Source: Chelydra serpentina (Eukaryota > Chordata > Testudines > Chelydridae). Taken from it: DNA of 64,000 nucleotides. Below are positions 10,509 to 22,645 of the stretch, one piece after another. The notes below the pieces were generated by a model. That model ran no database searches and was not told the DNA's origin. It worked only from the letters and a program-made list of their open reading frames with translations. The position numbers and the translations under genes were made by a program. Position 1 is the first letter of the stretch. Each line of letters starts with the position of its first letter. The DNA is taken from the NCBI GenBank assembly GCA_037349315.1, contig JBAIAC010000030.1:15335501-15399500 (forward strand), read 5' to 3'.

Positions 10509-11820
10509 TAGGGCTCACTAGGTAGGGGGAAGATGGGTGACATAAAACAGCCTACGCCACCCAAGGATATTAATGTCAGGAGGTCAGACTACATTATTAC
10601 AATGGTCCCTATAAACATATGAATCTATGTCAGAGGAATCTTCATCTGTCCCTTGAGGGTAACTTTACGGCCGCTTTGCAGTGATGCAGAGTATCAGGTT
10701 TGTTAACCATTAAAACGTAATACTGGCACCTTTTGCTTATCAGTGCACATTTCCCTTTACTGTTACTACCTTTTCTGATTAGTATTAATGATAAAAATAA
10801 AGAACCAACAATGGGATATATTGTTTGTTCACAATCACACTTTTTCCCCCTGTTCAGCCAGCATGGAAATGCATAACTTCCCTTGCTCTGTTTCACCGGA
10901 CACCAAGCTTTGCCAACATATTTTACAAGGAAGAAAATTAAAGCAAGCCATAAATATGAAAATAATTCCTTTAAAACAAAGGCAATTGTGTGGAATGGGC
11001 ATATATGTAGGTCTCATACAATATATTCAGTGAGATGGTTAAATAAATAACTTCTGTATCCCAGGAGTCTGGAAGCATTACGTTACTAGCATATGATAAA
11101 GTACAAATTCCCTGTGATGTTCTCTTTTTTCTTCTTCTTATATTTGGTGAAATGAACAAAAAAATGTTGGCAAGGAGTCTTTCTGTGCCTGTTCTTGGTT
11201 TCACATGATGTGAGTTTAACAGAAATATTTGTGTAAAAATGTGCTATCATCAGCTAATTAAATGATGCCTTTCACATTACTGAAACATTTTAAGAAATGC
11301 CAAACCTATCCCTACCGCAGGGGTGCAACCTGCTAGGGCTTAGTAACGTGTTTCCTTTTCAATAGGTACATCCTGATGTGTTACCAAATATTTTGTGACG
11401 TTACTTATTAGATTACCTGTTCGAAAGAAACCAGTTCCATATTTGTCCTGTCAGAAAGGAGAATCTGTTAGCTTTATCCAGCAAATTTATTTGAGTTAGC
11501 TTCTGGTATCCTTTTTAAAAATGTCTTTTTAATCAATGATTCATCTTGAGTTATGTAGCTTAAGATTTGAGGAAGGAAGGAAGAAATAAAGGGCATGTGG
11601 TAACTTGATAGAGGTACTAAGAGACATGTGCAAGCAATGTGTGTTGGGTTATGTTAAAAGTGAATGTATTGTGATAATACACATAAGAGCCAACGTCTGC
11701 CCGCAGATGTGTTTAGAATTCATAGATCTTGTACGTGGGCATCTGGGGGTGTAATTTGGCCACAGTGCTTGATCTCTGCACTTGGGAGTATCTGTGGAGC
11801 ACAACAGTTTGGAAATAGTG
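10509..11820. other. No recognised gene or repeat
   Basis: AT-rich. Frames of 60-84 codons on both strands overlap without recognisable domains. Confidence 0.4.
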
Positions 11821-11910
11821 TGGGCCAGATTCTCAGTTGATGTAAATTGGCATAGCTCTGTTGACTTCTATGGAACTATACTGATTTACACCAGTTGAGG
11901 ATCTGACCTT
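11821..11910. repeat. Short palindromic interspersed repeat
   Basis: GGCCAGATTCTCAGTTGATG on the left pairs imperfectly with CCAGTTGAGGATCTGACC on the right, around the spacer CTGTTGACTTCTATGGAAC. This is the amniote foldback type built on a GAAGTCAATGG core. Confidence 0.6.
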
Positions 11911-12390
11911 ATAGATTTACGTTGGTGGACTCTAGTCATGATGGGCCAAAACTGTGCCTGGTGTAACTCCAAAATGAATGAAGTTACACCAAGAATTATT
12001 TTTCCCCACATGCCTCAAAATGTTTTGCCCAAGATGAAAAGTAACTGAAAAGTAGCAGGTCCAATATTAAACCATTGAGCGCATCATTCTAAGATAATAT
12101 GACAAGAGTGGAAATGTACATTGTACATGAGCCAACAGTTTTAGGAGGAAGTAGAGATGCATGAAACAAGGGTTCTGCAACAATTTGTATGATGAGGATG
12201 CTGAGAGCCATTGAACCAAACTGTAAACCCTGTATATGATGAAAACCACGTCAAGCCAGGGGGTGCTGCCACACCCCCAGTTCCAGGACCTACGGCATGA
12301 AATAACATTGTTTAAGGCTGCCTTGAGGAAGATGAGAATATGGTGCTGTCACCGAGATACAGGTGCCTAGAGTAGAGAAGATGTATAGTA
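11911..12390. other. No recognised gene or repeat
   Basis: Nothing recognised on either strand. Confidence 0.35.
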
Positions 12391-12576
12391 GAGAGAGAGA
12401 GAGAGAGAGAGAGCGAGCGCATGGAGGAAATGGAGATTATAGGGAACAGAGTCGGTCTGGAAAAGAGAAACCTGAAAGTCTGCAGCAGAAAAAGGGAGAC
12501 TGGGTACAGAGTAGAAAAGAGAGAGATAATTTGAGAGCCCCAGAGAGAGAAAAAATTTGGAGAGAGAGAAGGAGCC
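12391..12576 (+). repeat. (GA)n microsatellite and purine-rich tract
   Basis: A perfect GA run at 12391-12413 is followed by a purine-rich stretch with several shorter GAGAGAGA runs to about 12576. Overlapping frames (12363-12617 plus strand, 12312-12680 minus strand) translate it into Arg-Glu and Ser-Leu runs and are artefacts. Confidence 0.9.
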
Positions 12577-12917
12577 CAACTGATGAAAGACTTACTAACC
12601 TTGAATTGTTTCAATAGTACAACTACAGTCAAGGACTTGTGTATCATAGTAGTGTCCTTTCCACATTTAAACCTATCCAAAAATGCATTGCTTCAATTAG
12701 TCTTTCATTGATGATCCCCAAAGACAGACACACCTCCTAGAGATGGAACATTAACCTGTGAATCATCAAATGCATATGACTGACCCATGTCCTGTTCAGA
12801 TTTTAAGTACCTTTGAGAGGGACTGAATTATATCTTGATAATATCATACCAGCCATACTGAAGTTTCTCAGTAAATACAGTGCATTATTAGGAGAGCTCG
12901 AACCAACTCCTATAAAC

Positions 12918-13050
12918 CTGGATTCAGAAAAGCACTTAAGCACATGTTTAATAACATTAAAGGCACATGCTCAAAGTGAAGCATGTTTAAGTATTTTAGC
13001 AAATAGGAATAGGTTTAAGTATATGCTTAAGTACTTTGCTGAATTAGGGC
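12918..13050. repeat. Palindromic repeat, family P copy 1
   Basis: AGCACTTAAGCACATGTTTA at 12931-12950 is the inverse of the segment ending ATATGCTTAAGTACTTTGCT at 13021-13040. The outer ends GGATTCAG and CTGAATTAGGG also pair. Copies 2 and 3 are at 51225-51378 and 56690-56787. Confidence 0.7.
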
Positions 13051-16000
13051 TATAATTCCTCAAAGCATATTTTGTAACGTCACTGTATCCATTCTTACAT
13101 TCCTCTCAAAAAATAAGTATTAGGGGGAACTAGCCCACAGACATATTCCACATGCACCAGTTACCATTCCCCGAATGAGTCAAGTTTGTCACCCAGGGAA
13201 GTTTCCAAAGAAAAAGGAAAACACAATGGAGCTGAGATGATGAAATTCAAAATTAAGAGAAATGTGATCAAATAATGTTAATATTAACAATGCTTGCACC
13301 AAAGGAAAACTTTAAGCAATATGCTAGCCCCTATAATTTGTTATAAAAGTTGTGAATGTGGTTCTCTGATGCCAGCTGCTTTGCTGGAAGCAATTATATA
13401 AGCTTTCTCAGATTTCCACTAGGAAACCTCAGTAATCATATATTTTTTATAAAGGGGTTTTGGTTTTTTTTTTGGTCTATTTGTTAGTGAAATAATTAGG
13501 CCAAAATTTGGCATAGACCACTGTCGGGGAAAAGCATGCCTATGACTAACAAGAGATGTGCTCCATTGTACAGCAAAGTGTACTGAGTGCCAAAGCACTA
13601 GAAAATATACATTGTACTCTGTATGTGGTAACATGAAACCTTTCCCTGGTATGTAGCACACTGATTAGCTGAAACGCCGATAGCCTCAATATGTGTTGTC
13701 CAATCTGAATAAAATACTTCTGCTTTCTTTGTATATTGGCCCCAATTTTCAGTTACACCATACACATAGTTGAGTCAGGAATGGAAGGTGCAGCAGAAGT
13801 GACTTTGACCTACCTTTTCTCCCCCTGTTTTCTGGGGCAGCTGAAGGCCTCCCCAGCCTCCCTATGAAAGTTAGAGCAGCCTCAGGGCTACACAGACATA
13901 AGGCTTTGGTTCCCACTTTCCTTAGGGGCTTGGGAAGCATGGAATAGCTCTAGAGCAGTAAATATCAGATTTGCTCCCTTGTTCCTACACTCTGTCCCAG
14001 CCTTCTCCTTACATCAAGAGCTGGGAGCAGGACGGGTGTTAGAGGTCTTACACCAGTTCTACCCCAGCCAGGATAGACCTTGTGCAATGAATATTCTTAG
14101 GGCCTTTTACACTTCCCAAAGAATGTAAAGGGTCCTTTGTGTAACAGAGAATCAGGCCCATTGTATAGCATAATTAAAAGTAGGACTATTAAAAGTAGTC
14201 TGTTTGGCTTTTACCATCTAGGGATCCCACCATCCTTCAGTTCCTCTTAATATTCTATGCAGTTATCTATTACTTGTTTAAACATCAACTGGGCAGGCCT
14301 GTTTGGAGTTTTTCCTTGGCTCTAGCATACTTTCCCTTTCATACTCTGATCAACAGTGCTTAACAGGACAGTGGACCAGATCTGGGGAGAGTGTTTCTGG
14401 GTTCTTTGGCTCAAAAGACCCTTTTCCTCAGATGAATGGACTCCCAGTTCAGGGCTGCAGTGGAGGTCAGCTGCTGCATGCCTCAGCAGCAGCCCAGAAC
14501 TGGTGCTTGGCCAGCCTTAAATTGAATTTGACCCTCAGAAGTTCTGAGCCCCTATTTTATGTCAAGCAAATGTTCCTAATTTTCTTTCGATGTTCAAATT
14601 TAGGCAAAATCCCTTTTGCCCATCTGTAAGTATTGCTGCAAGGGAGGCCATGTGGCAAACTGCAGGTGTAGAAAGGGAGTGGAGTTTTATGGGCATGTTC
14701 CCCCTTCAGCACCTTTTAATGTGGGAGAGGGAACACCAGGGTCACCGTGATTATTGGGTGGTGTCTTTTTCATCGGGAATCTCCATTGTTCACAAAGAGG
14801 AATAAAAGGCAGTTTTATGTGCATAAATTGATGTGATATAGCAGGGATATTGTTCTTTGTATTAACCATCCGGCAGATTGATTGCTTTAGGAGAGTTTAC
14901 AGGACATATCCCAGTTCGTGTTGACAGTTTGTACAATATACATGACAAGAGACCAGAACAGAACAAAAGATAACAAATGAAACAAACTACGCTTTGTCCA
15001 TAACAAATGATGCTTTCATTACGAAGAATGCACAGGTTTTTCTATTCGGATTAACATTATTATGACTTACTGTGAATTACTTCCTATAGTTCTGTGCTGA
15101 AAATCCGGTTCCATAATGTTCAAATGTTAAACATTTCACCTATTATTCTTTCCTGTCTGTGTATTTTTAAGAGTTTCCCGTAATTCAATCTAAAATCTCC
15201 AATTGTTTAAAATATATCAAGACAGTATATGTAAAGATTTTCTTGACTATTTGGGAGACTTACTGTATAAAAAGAGTGAATTACACAGGACAGAATCAAA
15301 TTACTGTGATAAATAGTATTAACTGCTTTACTTTTATCTGGCATGATCATTTACTCCCAGTATTGGAACATCCTATTATGGCCTCAGCGATGATATTTCA
15401 CAACTGGTCTAATGCTCCTTTGAACTGTAGGTTATCTAACAAATGTGATTTATCAATTCCTGTTTCTGGAACTTTACATTATTACTTAGAAGCTGACTTG
15501 ACAGCAGGAAAATATTTCCAGTGCATTTGCAAGGGCAGAAAACAAACAGAGAAAATGAAGGATTATTTTTACAGGTAGGTCTCGCTGTAGTTGATTTGGT
15601 GACCAGATTAAAAATTAGGCACCAATTACAGAAGTATTGAAAGAAGAATTGCTTTTGAGAAATCCTTAATGGATTCTAATATGAATTATAGAAAAATATG
15701 TTCATTTATATAGGCCCCTGATTATTACTGTGATGGGTGCATTATAATTGCATTTGATTATATTAAATTATATTTGATTAGATAAATAGTGCATTCCTAT
15801 TTAAGATTGTGTCCTGGAATTAGATTGTGTTCTTCCCTTCTATAAAACAATTACAGAACGGTCCCTTGTTCCCGCAGTATGGGTGCAATTCTCACAAGCA
15901 CTACTGGTGCTTGCACCTGTATAACAAAGGGAAATTAGACAAATAGTGGCAGACACTAAAGGGTTAATGGTTTTATTGTGCTAGACATTGCTTCTATTGA

Positions 16001-16859
16001 TGGTGCCTAAAAGTTATGCACAGATATTTATGGTTGAACAGACCCTTTAGTTAATAATCCGGACTCGTACCTGTTGACATGTTGAAGAAAGCAAAAGGAG
16101 TCCATTTTAAAATCTTCAAGATACAAGTGCGTTACAAGTTTCTAAGGGGAATATGAAAGGAACTACTGTAGATTTCCACATTTCAGTGAACTGACAGCTC
16201 TGCTCCGCTGATCTCACTTTAAGAACAGTTTAAGTTCAGGATTTCCCCAAGAACTATCCTCAGAGTCAATTTGATCTCACTTGACGAACCAAGTGTCACA
16301 TCACATTTTTCCACAGAGCTATGTTGAGAGAGAAAACTTCCAGATAAGATTAATAGTCCACCATAGTTTTCAATTTCCTGCTTCCTCTGAACCTATATAT
16401 ATATAGTTTCATTGGGATTCTTTGAAACTAATTAGATCTCAGTATCATATCATGTGGAGCTCCCATTGAGCTCATTTTAGCTTCAGTTAAAGTTAATTCA
16501 ATGGATCACCTTTACTTTAAGCAAAACAAAAAGCCCCCCACTAAAATATGATGAATAATTAGAAGTTTTTAAGACACATTAAGGCAATGTCTAACTTAAA
16601 ACCACACATTCTAGGATTCCCTGTGTGTCTGCTCTACAATAATAAAGTCATCATCAGAAGTTACTGGATTTATGACACCGCATTACCTTTGCTCAAGAGA
16701 AAATTAAGTGTTAACTGTCTGTTTCCTTCTTTCTCCTTTATTAATTCAGGTCCTTCATGATTCAGTACCATATATAATAATGACCTCCAGTTCAGCAAAA
16801 TACCCAAGCACCACGTACCTAAGGTGATCAACTGAGTAGTCCCATCACGTCACATGCTT
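13051..16859. other. Long stretch without recognised gene or repeat
   Basis: About 3.8 kb of mostly AT-rich sequence. Frames at 14303-14629 and 15243-15578 (108 and 111 codons) contain no recognisable domain and no paired splice context. I see no LINE, SINE or foldback signature. Confidence 0.4.
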
Positions 16860-17225
16860 AAAGTTAGCCTTATCAACACTGGGCCCCGCTGCCTCCCCCA
16901 GTGTTTAATTTGTAGGAGATGCCAGATCTCAGCACGGGCAGGATGACCTGATACTGGCGGGTGCTGGCCAGGCACCCAGCTCTGAAGGCAACGCCACTGC
17001 CCGCAGCAGCGCAGAAGTAAGGGTGGCATGGTATATGGTGTATTGCCACCTTTCTGCACTGCTGCTGTGGCTTGTGGTGCATGATGCTCAGCATGTGGCT
17101 CAAGGCAGGCTTCATGCTATCACATGGGGGCTGCATCTTGCCAGAGCCTACGGCTCTCTTGCAGCCCTCTGGCCACTCCTGGCTCACCCAGGGAGTCATT
17201 TCAGATTTTGCAGGGGGAGGAAACT
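16860..17225. repeat. Dispersed GC-richer repeat with a central hairpin
   Basis: The segment differs in composition from its flanks. A 24-26 bp inverted repeat lies inside: GCAGCAGCGCAGAAGTAAGG from 17003 pairs with TTTCTGCACTGCTGCTG ending at 17067, around the loop TGGTATATGGTGTAT. I recall similar CAGCGCAGAAGTAAGGGTGG repeats from turtle genomes. Frames of 68-108 codons on both strands follow from the symmetry. Class unknown. Confidence 0.55.
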
Positions 17226-17438
17226 TTAACCATGATTCCAGGGACTACTTAAGCACCTGAAAACTCTAAGGTTTTGCAGATAATAACTTAGGAATTAGCT
17301 GACAGGAGCACTGTATCTAATTGTTATATAAAGAAAGAAAAAATATGTACAAACTCCAATTAAAGCCACATTTAAAGTTCATGTGGAAATTTAGAACAAT
17401 TAGGAGATAACACAGCAAGATATTCTCTATCCCAAGCC

Positions 17439-18509
17439 TTGAGGTATCAGTTCTGTAGCTTTAACCCAGATATCAGAAACACACGTAAATTAAGTTGCCA
17501 TGGGCTAAGAGGGAAGATCCTTTCACGGATTGACAACTGGTTAAAAGACAGGGAACAAAGGGTAGGAATAAATGGTACATTTTCAGAATGGAGAGGGGTA
17601 ACTAGTGGTGTTCCCCAAGGGTCAGTCCTAGGACCAATCCTATTTAACTTATTCATAAATGATTTGGAAGAAGGGGTAAACAGTGAGGTGGCAAAGTTTG
17701 CAGATGATACTAAACTGCTCAAGATAGTTAAGACCAAAACAGACTGCGAAGAACCTCAAAAAGATCTCACAAAACTAAATGATTCGGCAATAAAATGGCA
17801 AATGAAATTTAATGTGTATAAATGTAAAGTAATGCACATTGGAAAAAATAACCCCAACTATACATACAATGTGATGGGGGCTAATTTAGCTACAACCAAT
17901 CAGGAAAAAGATCTTGGAGTCATCGTGGATAGTTCTCTGAAGACTTCTATGCAGTGTGCAGCAGCAGTCAAAAAAGCAAACAGGATGTTAAGAATCATTA
18001 AAAAAGGGATAGAGAATAAGACGGAGAATATCTTATTGCCCTTATACAAATCCATAGTGCGCCCACATCTTGAATATTGCATACAAATGTGGTCTCCTCA
18101 TCTCAAAAAGGATATACTGGCATTAGAAAAGGTTCAGAGAAGGGCAACTAAAATGATTAGGGGTTTGGAATGGGTCCCATATGAGGAGAGATTAAAGAGG
18201 CCAGGACTTTTCAGCTTGAAAAATCGGAGACTAAGGGGGGATATGATAGAGGTATATAAAATTATGAGTGGTGTGCAGGAAGTGAATAAGGAAAAGTTAT
18301 TTACTTGTTCCCATAATAGAAGAACTAGGGGCCACCCAATGAAATTAGTGGGCAGCAGGTTTAAAACAAATAAAAGGAAGTTCTTCACACAGCGCACAGT
18401 CAACCTGTGGAACTCCTTGCCTGAGGAGGCTGTGAAGGCTAGGACTATAACAGGGTTTAAAAGAGAACTGGATAAATTCATGGAGATGAAGTCCATTAAT
18501 GGCTATTAA
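17439..18509 (+). pseudogene. CR1 ORF2 reverse transcriptase, N-terminally truncated, frame open
   Basis: An open frame of 356 codons encodes the back half of a CR1 reverse transcriptase plus the C-terminal domain. Recognisable CR1 similarity starts near residue 18 (about 17490); the first codons are flanking DNA. Landmarks: GLRGKILSRIDNWLKDR (residues 22-38), the RT motif SGVPQGSVLGPILFN (56-70), the FADD active-site box (87-90), the block [50 protein letters not shown] and FFTQRTVNLWNSLPEE near the end. The endonuclease and the first RT motifs are missing, so it is not autonomous. One oddity is tyrosine in FNVYKCKVMH where CR1 relatives usually have aspartate. No stop or frameshift interrupts it. 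Confidence 0.92.
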
Positions 18510-18710
18510 CCAGGATTGGTAAGGAATGGTGTCCTTAGCTTCTGTTTCTCAGAGAGTGGTGATGGATGGCAGGCAGGAGAGAGATCACTTGATCATTACC
18601 TGTTAGGTCCACTCACTCCAGGGCACCTGGCATTGGCCACTGTCGGTGGACAGGATACTGGGCTGGATGGACCTTTGGTCTCACCCAGGACGGCCATTCT
18701 TATGTTCTTA
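17490..18710 (+). mobile_element. CR1 LINE, 5'-truncated (subfamily C)
   Basis: The element holds the RT fragment above and about 200 bp of 3' untranslated sequence (GGCACCTGGCATTGGCCACT, GGCTGGATGGACCTTTGGTC) and ends in CATTCTTATGTTCTTA at 18710. This terminus differs from the GATTCTATGATTCTAT end of subfamily B, so a separate lineage was active. The 5' edge is placed where similarity to CR1 begins and is uncertain by tens of bases. Confidence 0.9.
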
Positions 18711-19455
18711 CACATTTGATACTTTGTACAGTATCTTTAGTAGAGATAAATAAAAATAAATAAAATCTGCCTAAAATCTGCTTACTTTCTCTAACAGACA
18801 CACTCTGTGTTACTGCCATTATCTACTCTATTTTAGTCAATTGTTTTTCACTAAAAACATAATTTTAACAGAGAAAAAAACCTTAATCACATTTTATTAA
18901 TAAAAGGGAATTTATTTTTCTAATTATTTTGGCATTTATGTTTACTGATCACAATTATGTATGTGACTCACTAACATTTGACTCCATCATTGCTATTGGT
19001 ATCATAGTTGGAACTGCATTTATTTTCATGCAAATTTTAAGTTATTTTACAGATATAACTAAAAATATAATTTGAAAATAAGTGACCTTCATCTGCCTAG
19101 TGTCTAAACTTACATGTTAGCTAATGTTTTAAAACTGGCACTGCTAAGGTGAGTACAAGCTAAAGTAATGGTCTAGAAGGATACTATTATTTGACTGTAC
19201 CTCAGTAATAAATGACAAAGCATAATATGATAATAAAGGTAATAATGATAATTACTCCAGCCAGGACAGGTTAGGCATTTTAGAACTCACTACTCAAAGA
19301 ATTAAATCTAAGCATAAGAGAGAAATAAAATTATGAAATGCAAAGACCAGTCAAAAAACTAAAATAACAGCGCTTTAAATGAATAAAATTACAGAGAATA
19401 TATGTGCATTGCAGGAAATACCACAAGTAACAAACAACAACAATATTATAAGTAT
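18711..19455. other. No recognised gene or repeat
   Basis: Very AT-rich unique-looking sequence. Confidence 0.4.
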
Positions 19456-19990
19456 ATGTTGCGGGGTGAGCATGAAAGAGACACTGTGTGAGCTCAGGGA
19501 GTTGTGAGTGTGTGCGAGAGACCGCACGCTGCCCCTTAAAGAGGACGGCACTCACCACCAGTCTGAAGGAAAGCTCCTTCAGACACAGCAGCAGCCGCCA
19601 GCAGCTCTGTCCCCCTCTTGGTGAGCCCTGTCGTCGTCCCCCCCACACACACACACACCCCGCTCTGTGGAGATAGGGTACATGAGCGGGGGGCAGGGGA
19701 CACTCTGACATCAGTGGCACCTTCCTCCTCTCCCCCCCCCCACCCCCAGCAGACTGGAAGCTCCCCAAGGCAGATCCAAGGCAGAGGGCAGAAGCCGCGC
19801 GGCTGCAGACCCCAGCAGAGGCAGATCCAAGGCAGATCCAAGGCAGAGGCAGATCCAAGGCAGAGGGCAGAAGCCGCGGGGCTGCAGACCCCAGCAGAGC
19901 AGGAGGGGCACCTCTTCTCCGGGGGCACCCCCGGCCTTCACCTCGTTCACCCCTATGTAAGGCCAGCCCTGGATGGATGGATAGATTAGA
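19456..19990. other. GC-rich block, probable dispersed repeat of unknown class
   Basis: Composition changes abruptly from AT-rich to GC-rich near 19456 and back near 19990. It includes a short CA run near 19641-19657, a C-run near 19730 and the minisatellite listed separately. A 233-codon minus-strand frame (19331-20032) crosses it but repeats itself because of the tandem array and has no domain. It ends with a GGATGGATGGATAGATTAGATAG-like simple tract. Confidence 0.45.
19769..19899 (+). repeat. Minisatellite
   Basis: A 52-bp unit beginning GGCAGATCCAAGGCAGAGGG occurs at 19769-19820 and 19848-19899 with one mismatch (GCGC against GCGG). Between them two more copies of the 11-mer GGCAGATCCAA lie at 19820-19830 and 19831-19841, so the sub-unit occurs four times in all. 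Confidence 0.88.
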
Positions 19991-21412
19991 TAGATTCCAT
20001 CCCAGACTATCCACGACCATTCTGCTCCCCAATTTTGTTGTAAAGTTGGGAGCGGCTCAGAAAAATACTAAAATATAAGCTTTTGTCCAATATCTGGAAG
20101 AGAAATTGACCCGTATGTTCAATAATAGTAACAAGATTTTATTGTAACCCAGCCACACACAGAAAGCTAATGCAGAGCGTGCCTATGTATGTTGTACCTA
20201 TTCGAGCCTTTTGTGTTCATAAACAGATATTTTGTTTTGAATAAACTGCAAACGTTTTCATTTTTTCTCTGAAAAGTTCTAATAAAAAATGTTTTTAAAA
20301 TGTCTATGCGCTCGCACACCGATGCTCATATGGCCTCTCCCAGTGCTTGTTCACTATTATGCCACTTCATTCCTATGCCTGCTCTGTAGCTTTTTATGGA
20401 AGGTGAAAAAGCAAGATGTACAAACTTGACATACCGCTGCTATTTCATGAGAGGAGGTATGTGTGAAATTCCCAGGCTCTGTGCAGGGTCAACTGTGTTG
20501 ACAACTATTACACTTCTGGACAATTGTAGCTTGAAGCAGCTGCTGAATGGGGTTTACACATGGTTACAGAAGTCAGATAGAAAGACTGTTTTCCTTCACT
20601 GTGCTTAAACAGTGGCACAGTGTTCAAGCCTATAAATGAAGTCATAAGAAAATATTTTTGTCTAATTATCTGTTTTGGAATGCCTGCCTCATCAATGTGC
20701 TTGTACTGAAGTTTTAAGGAAAATATGACACAATCAATTACTTTTAAAAAAACCCACACATTATGGAAAATATATTAGCAAACCTTGAAGCATATGCTTT
20801 CCTTTTCAAGGCTAAGAATAGGTATGTTTAGGAAAGTATATTCAGAATCTTATTTTGCCTGAATCTGATAAAAACTGTAATTGAGCTGATGTTTAGGATA
20901 GCCAGCTGGTTTTATGTAATCCATGTGTGTCTCACTTCAAGCTCTAAGGGATGCCATAAACATATTAAGTAGATAATTATTAAGGAGGCTAATTAAGAAC
21001 ACTTCTGAAAGCATACCTACATTGGCAGCTTCTAAATCATAATTTGGTAGTACTGCAAGAAGTAGAAAGGGACCCTTGTGGGGAAAATCACATAGCTACT
21101 TCAAGAAGAAAATATTTATGTATTATTAAAGGCCTGATTTTTCATGTGCATGACATTAATTTAATGGAAGATGGAAATCACAGAGTTTTGCTGTATTCAC
21201 CCTTCATTGTGATGGAAATCTCGCTGTATATTTCAGTAAGGAGAGAAGGGTCTTCAAACACCTTTAGTTACCCAAATGAAAGCAGACACTGCAGAAAATT
21301 ATAGTAACATACTTACCAAAAAAAAAAGAGCCGCTTTTGCCATAAATTCAAATAACTTGAAAAATAATAAAATGCAGTTTAGCTACTGCAGGACCCGGAC
21401 TAAGAAGGTTTG
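19991..21412. other. No recognised gene or repeat
   Basis: AT-rich unique-looking sequence. No coding signature. Confidence 0.4.
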
Positions 21413-21600
21413 ATTTAGTGGTTTGAGTCTTTGTTCACAGTCTCATCTCTGCCACTGAATTTCTGGGTGACCTTGCTCAAGTCACTTAACCTTTGTGTCT
21501 AAAGTTAACCATCAATAATTTGGGGGGAAATAAATGTCTATAACAATACTTATTTGACAGGAGCATTGTAAGAGCATATATATTAAAGTGTGGTGAGATT
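21413..21600 (+). repeat. MIR (CORE-SINE) copy
   Basis: The MIR order is visible: AGTGGTTTGAGTCTTTG, CTCATCTCTGCCACTGAATT, GGTGACCTTGCTCAAGTCAC and TTAACCTTTGTGTCTAAAG, then the AT-rich 3' part around CATTGTAAGAGCATATATATT. It is degenerate and uninterrupted. Confidence 0.75.
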
Positions 21601-22385
21601 CTCAGAAATCAGCCCTGTGCAGTGTATAATTTCTATAGTCATATTTTCTATGGGGATAACTTCTCATGAATCCTACATCCTTCTCATGTAACTATGCCCC
21701 TGCCCTGCCTCCATGAAGGCCCACATTGCTCACCCTGAAGTGTAGCAGGCACATGTAGCATCTTTCAAACAGTGCTATTGCCACCATGCACCCACTATGT
21801 TCCTGGGGCGAATGTATCTCCCAAAGCTCAGGCTGGGGTGATGGTTGTCTGCATCCTTCCGAACAAGAGAGCTCACCTTTGACTTAGGGGTGATCACTGC
21901 TAGAATTAACTTGCATTCTTTCATATAGGACATTGTGCTAAAGGATACAGTCAAGATTTGAAAAATCATTCAACGGCTATATAAAAGGGGAATTAATAGC
22001 ATTTGGCTGGTTGGAAAGTACCAGTCACTGGAAAGCCTCCATGAAATACGCACACACACATATACATTTACAAACTAAAATATTTTAAAAGTACATTTAT
22101 AATCAATTTAAAGAAAATATATATTGGTATTAAAACAGCAATATTCAGGCTAAAATACTTCCTCTATCATTTTCTATAGAGAAGCATTACCAAATCCAAG
22201 CACAATATATTGTAGCTTGCATAGCAGAGTATGCAACTTAGTATCAAGTTACACCATTGCAAGATGAGAATTGGTTTCTCCTTGATTCTCCTCCTCTCCT
22301 TTCTTCCATCAAGCCAGTAATGGAGTGGGGAGAAAGTGGTTCACATTAGATTATGAGAGTGACACTTCATCGTGAGAGGTAGCAT
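21601..22385. other. No recognised gene or repeat
   Basis: Nothing recognised on either strand. Confidence 0.35.
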
Positions 22386-22645
22386 CAAGATTTTGAAAAA
22401 TAGCTTAAATTGAGGTTCCTAAATCCTGACTTAGGCTTCAACATAAGTGGGTTGATTTTGAAAAGTGTAGAATGTTGATGTCAATGGAAGTTACTAGGCG
22501 CTTTGCACTTTTGAAAATCAGCCAAGCTCTTTAGGACCCTAAGGATAGGATTTTCAAAAGAGCTTAAGTGATTTAGGAGCACAAATCCAATTGAAAACCA
22601 TGGGACTCATGCCCTTAACACACTTAGGCCCGTTTGAAAATTCCA
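22386..22645. repeat. Two adjacent palindromic repeats
   Basis: First unit: GTTGATTTTGAAAAGTG near 22451 pairs with CACTTTTGAAAATCAGCC ending near 22525. Second unit: GGATTTTCAAAAGAGCTTAA from 22548 pairs with the segment CTTAGGCCCGTTTGAAAATTCC ending near 22644. They look like members of one old amniote foldback group (GATTTTCAAAAG ends); another member is at 59652-59755. Confidence 0.6.

Noticed and set aside
12312..12680. Frames of 84-122 codons over the GA tract
   Set aside because: Arg-Glu and Ser-Leu runs are translations of a microsatellite.
15243..15578. 111-codon frame as a candidate exon
   Set aside because: No domain, no clear splice context and ordinary AT-rich composition; consistent with chance.
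19331..20032. Minus-strand frame of 233 codons
   Set aside because: It runs through a GC-rich minisatellite, repeats itself, changes to unrelated AT-rich sequence at its C-terminus and shows no domain.
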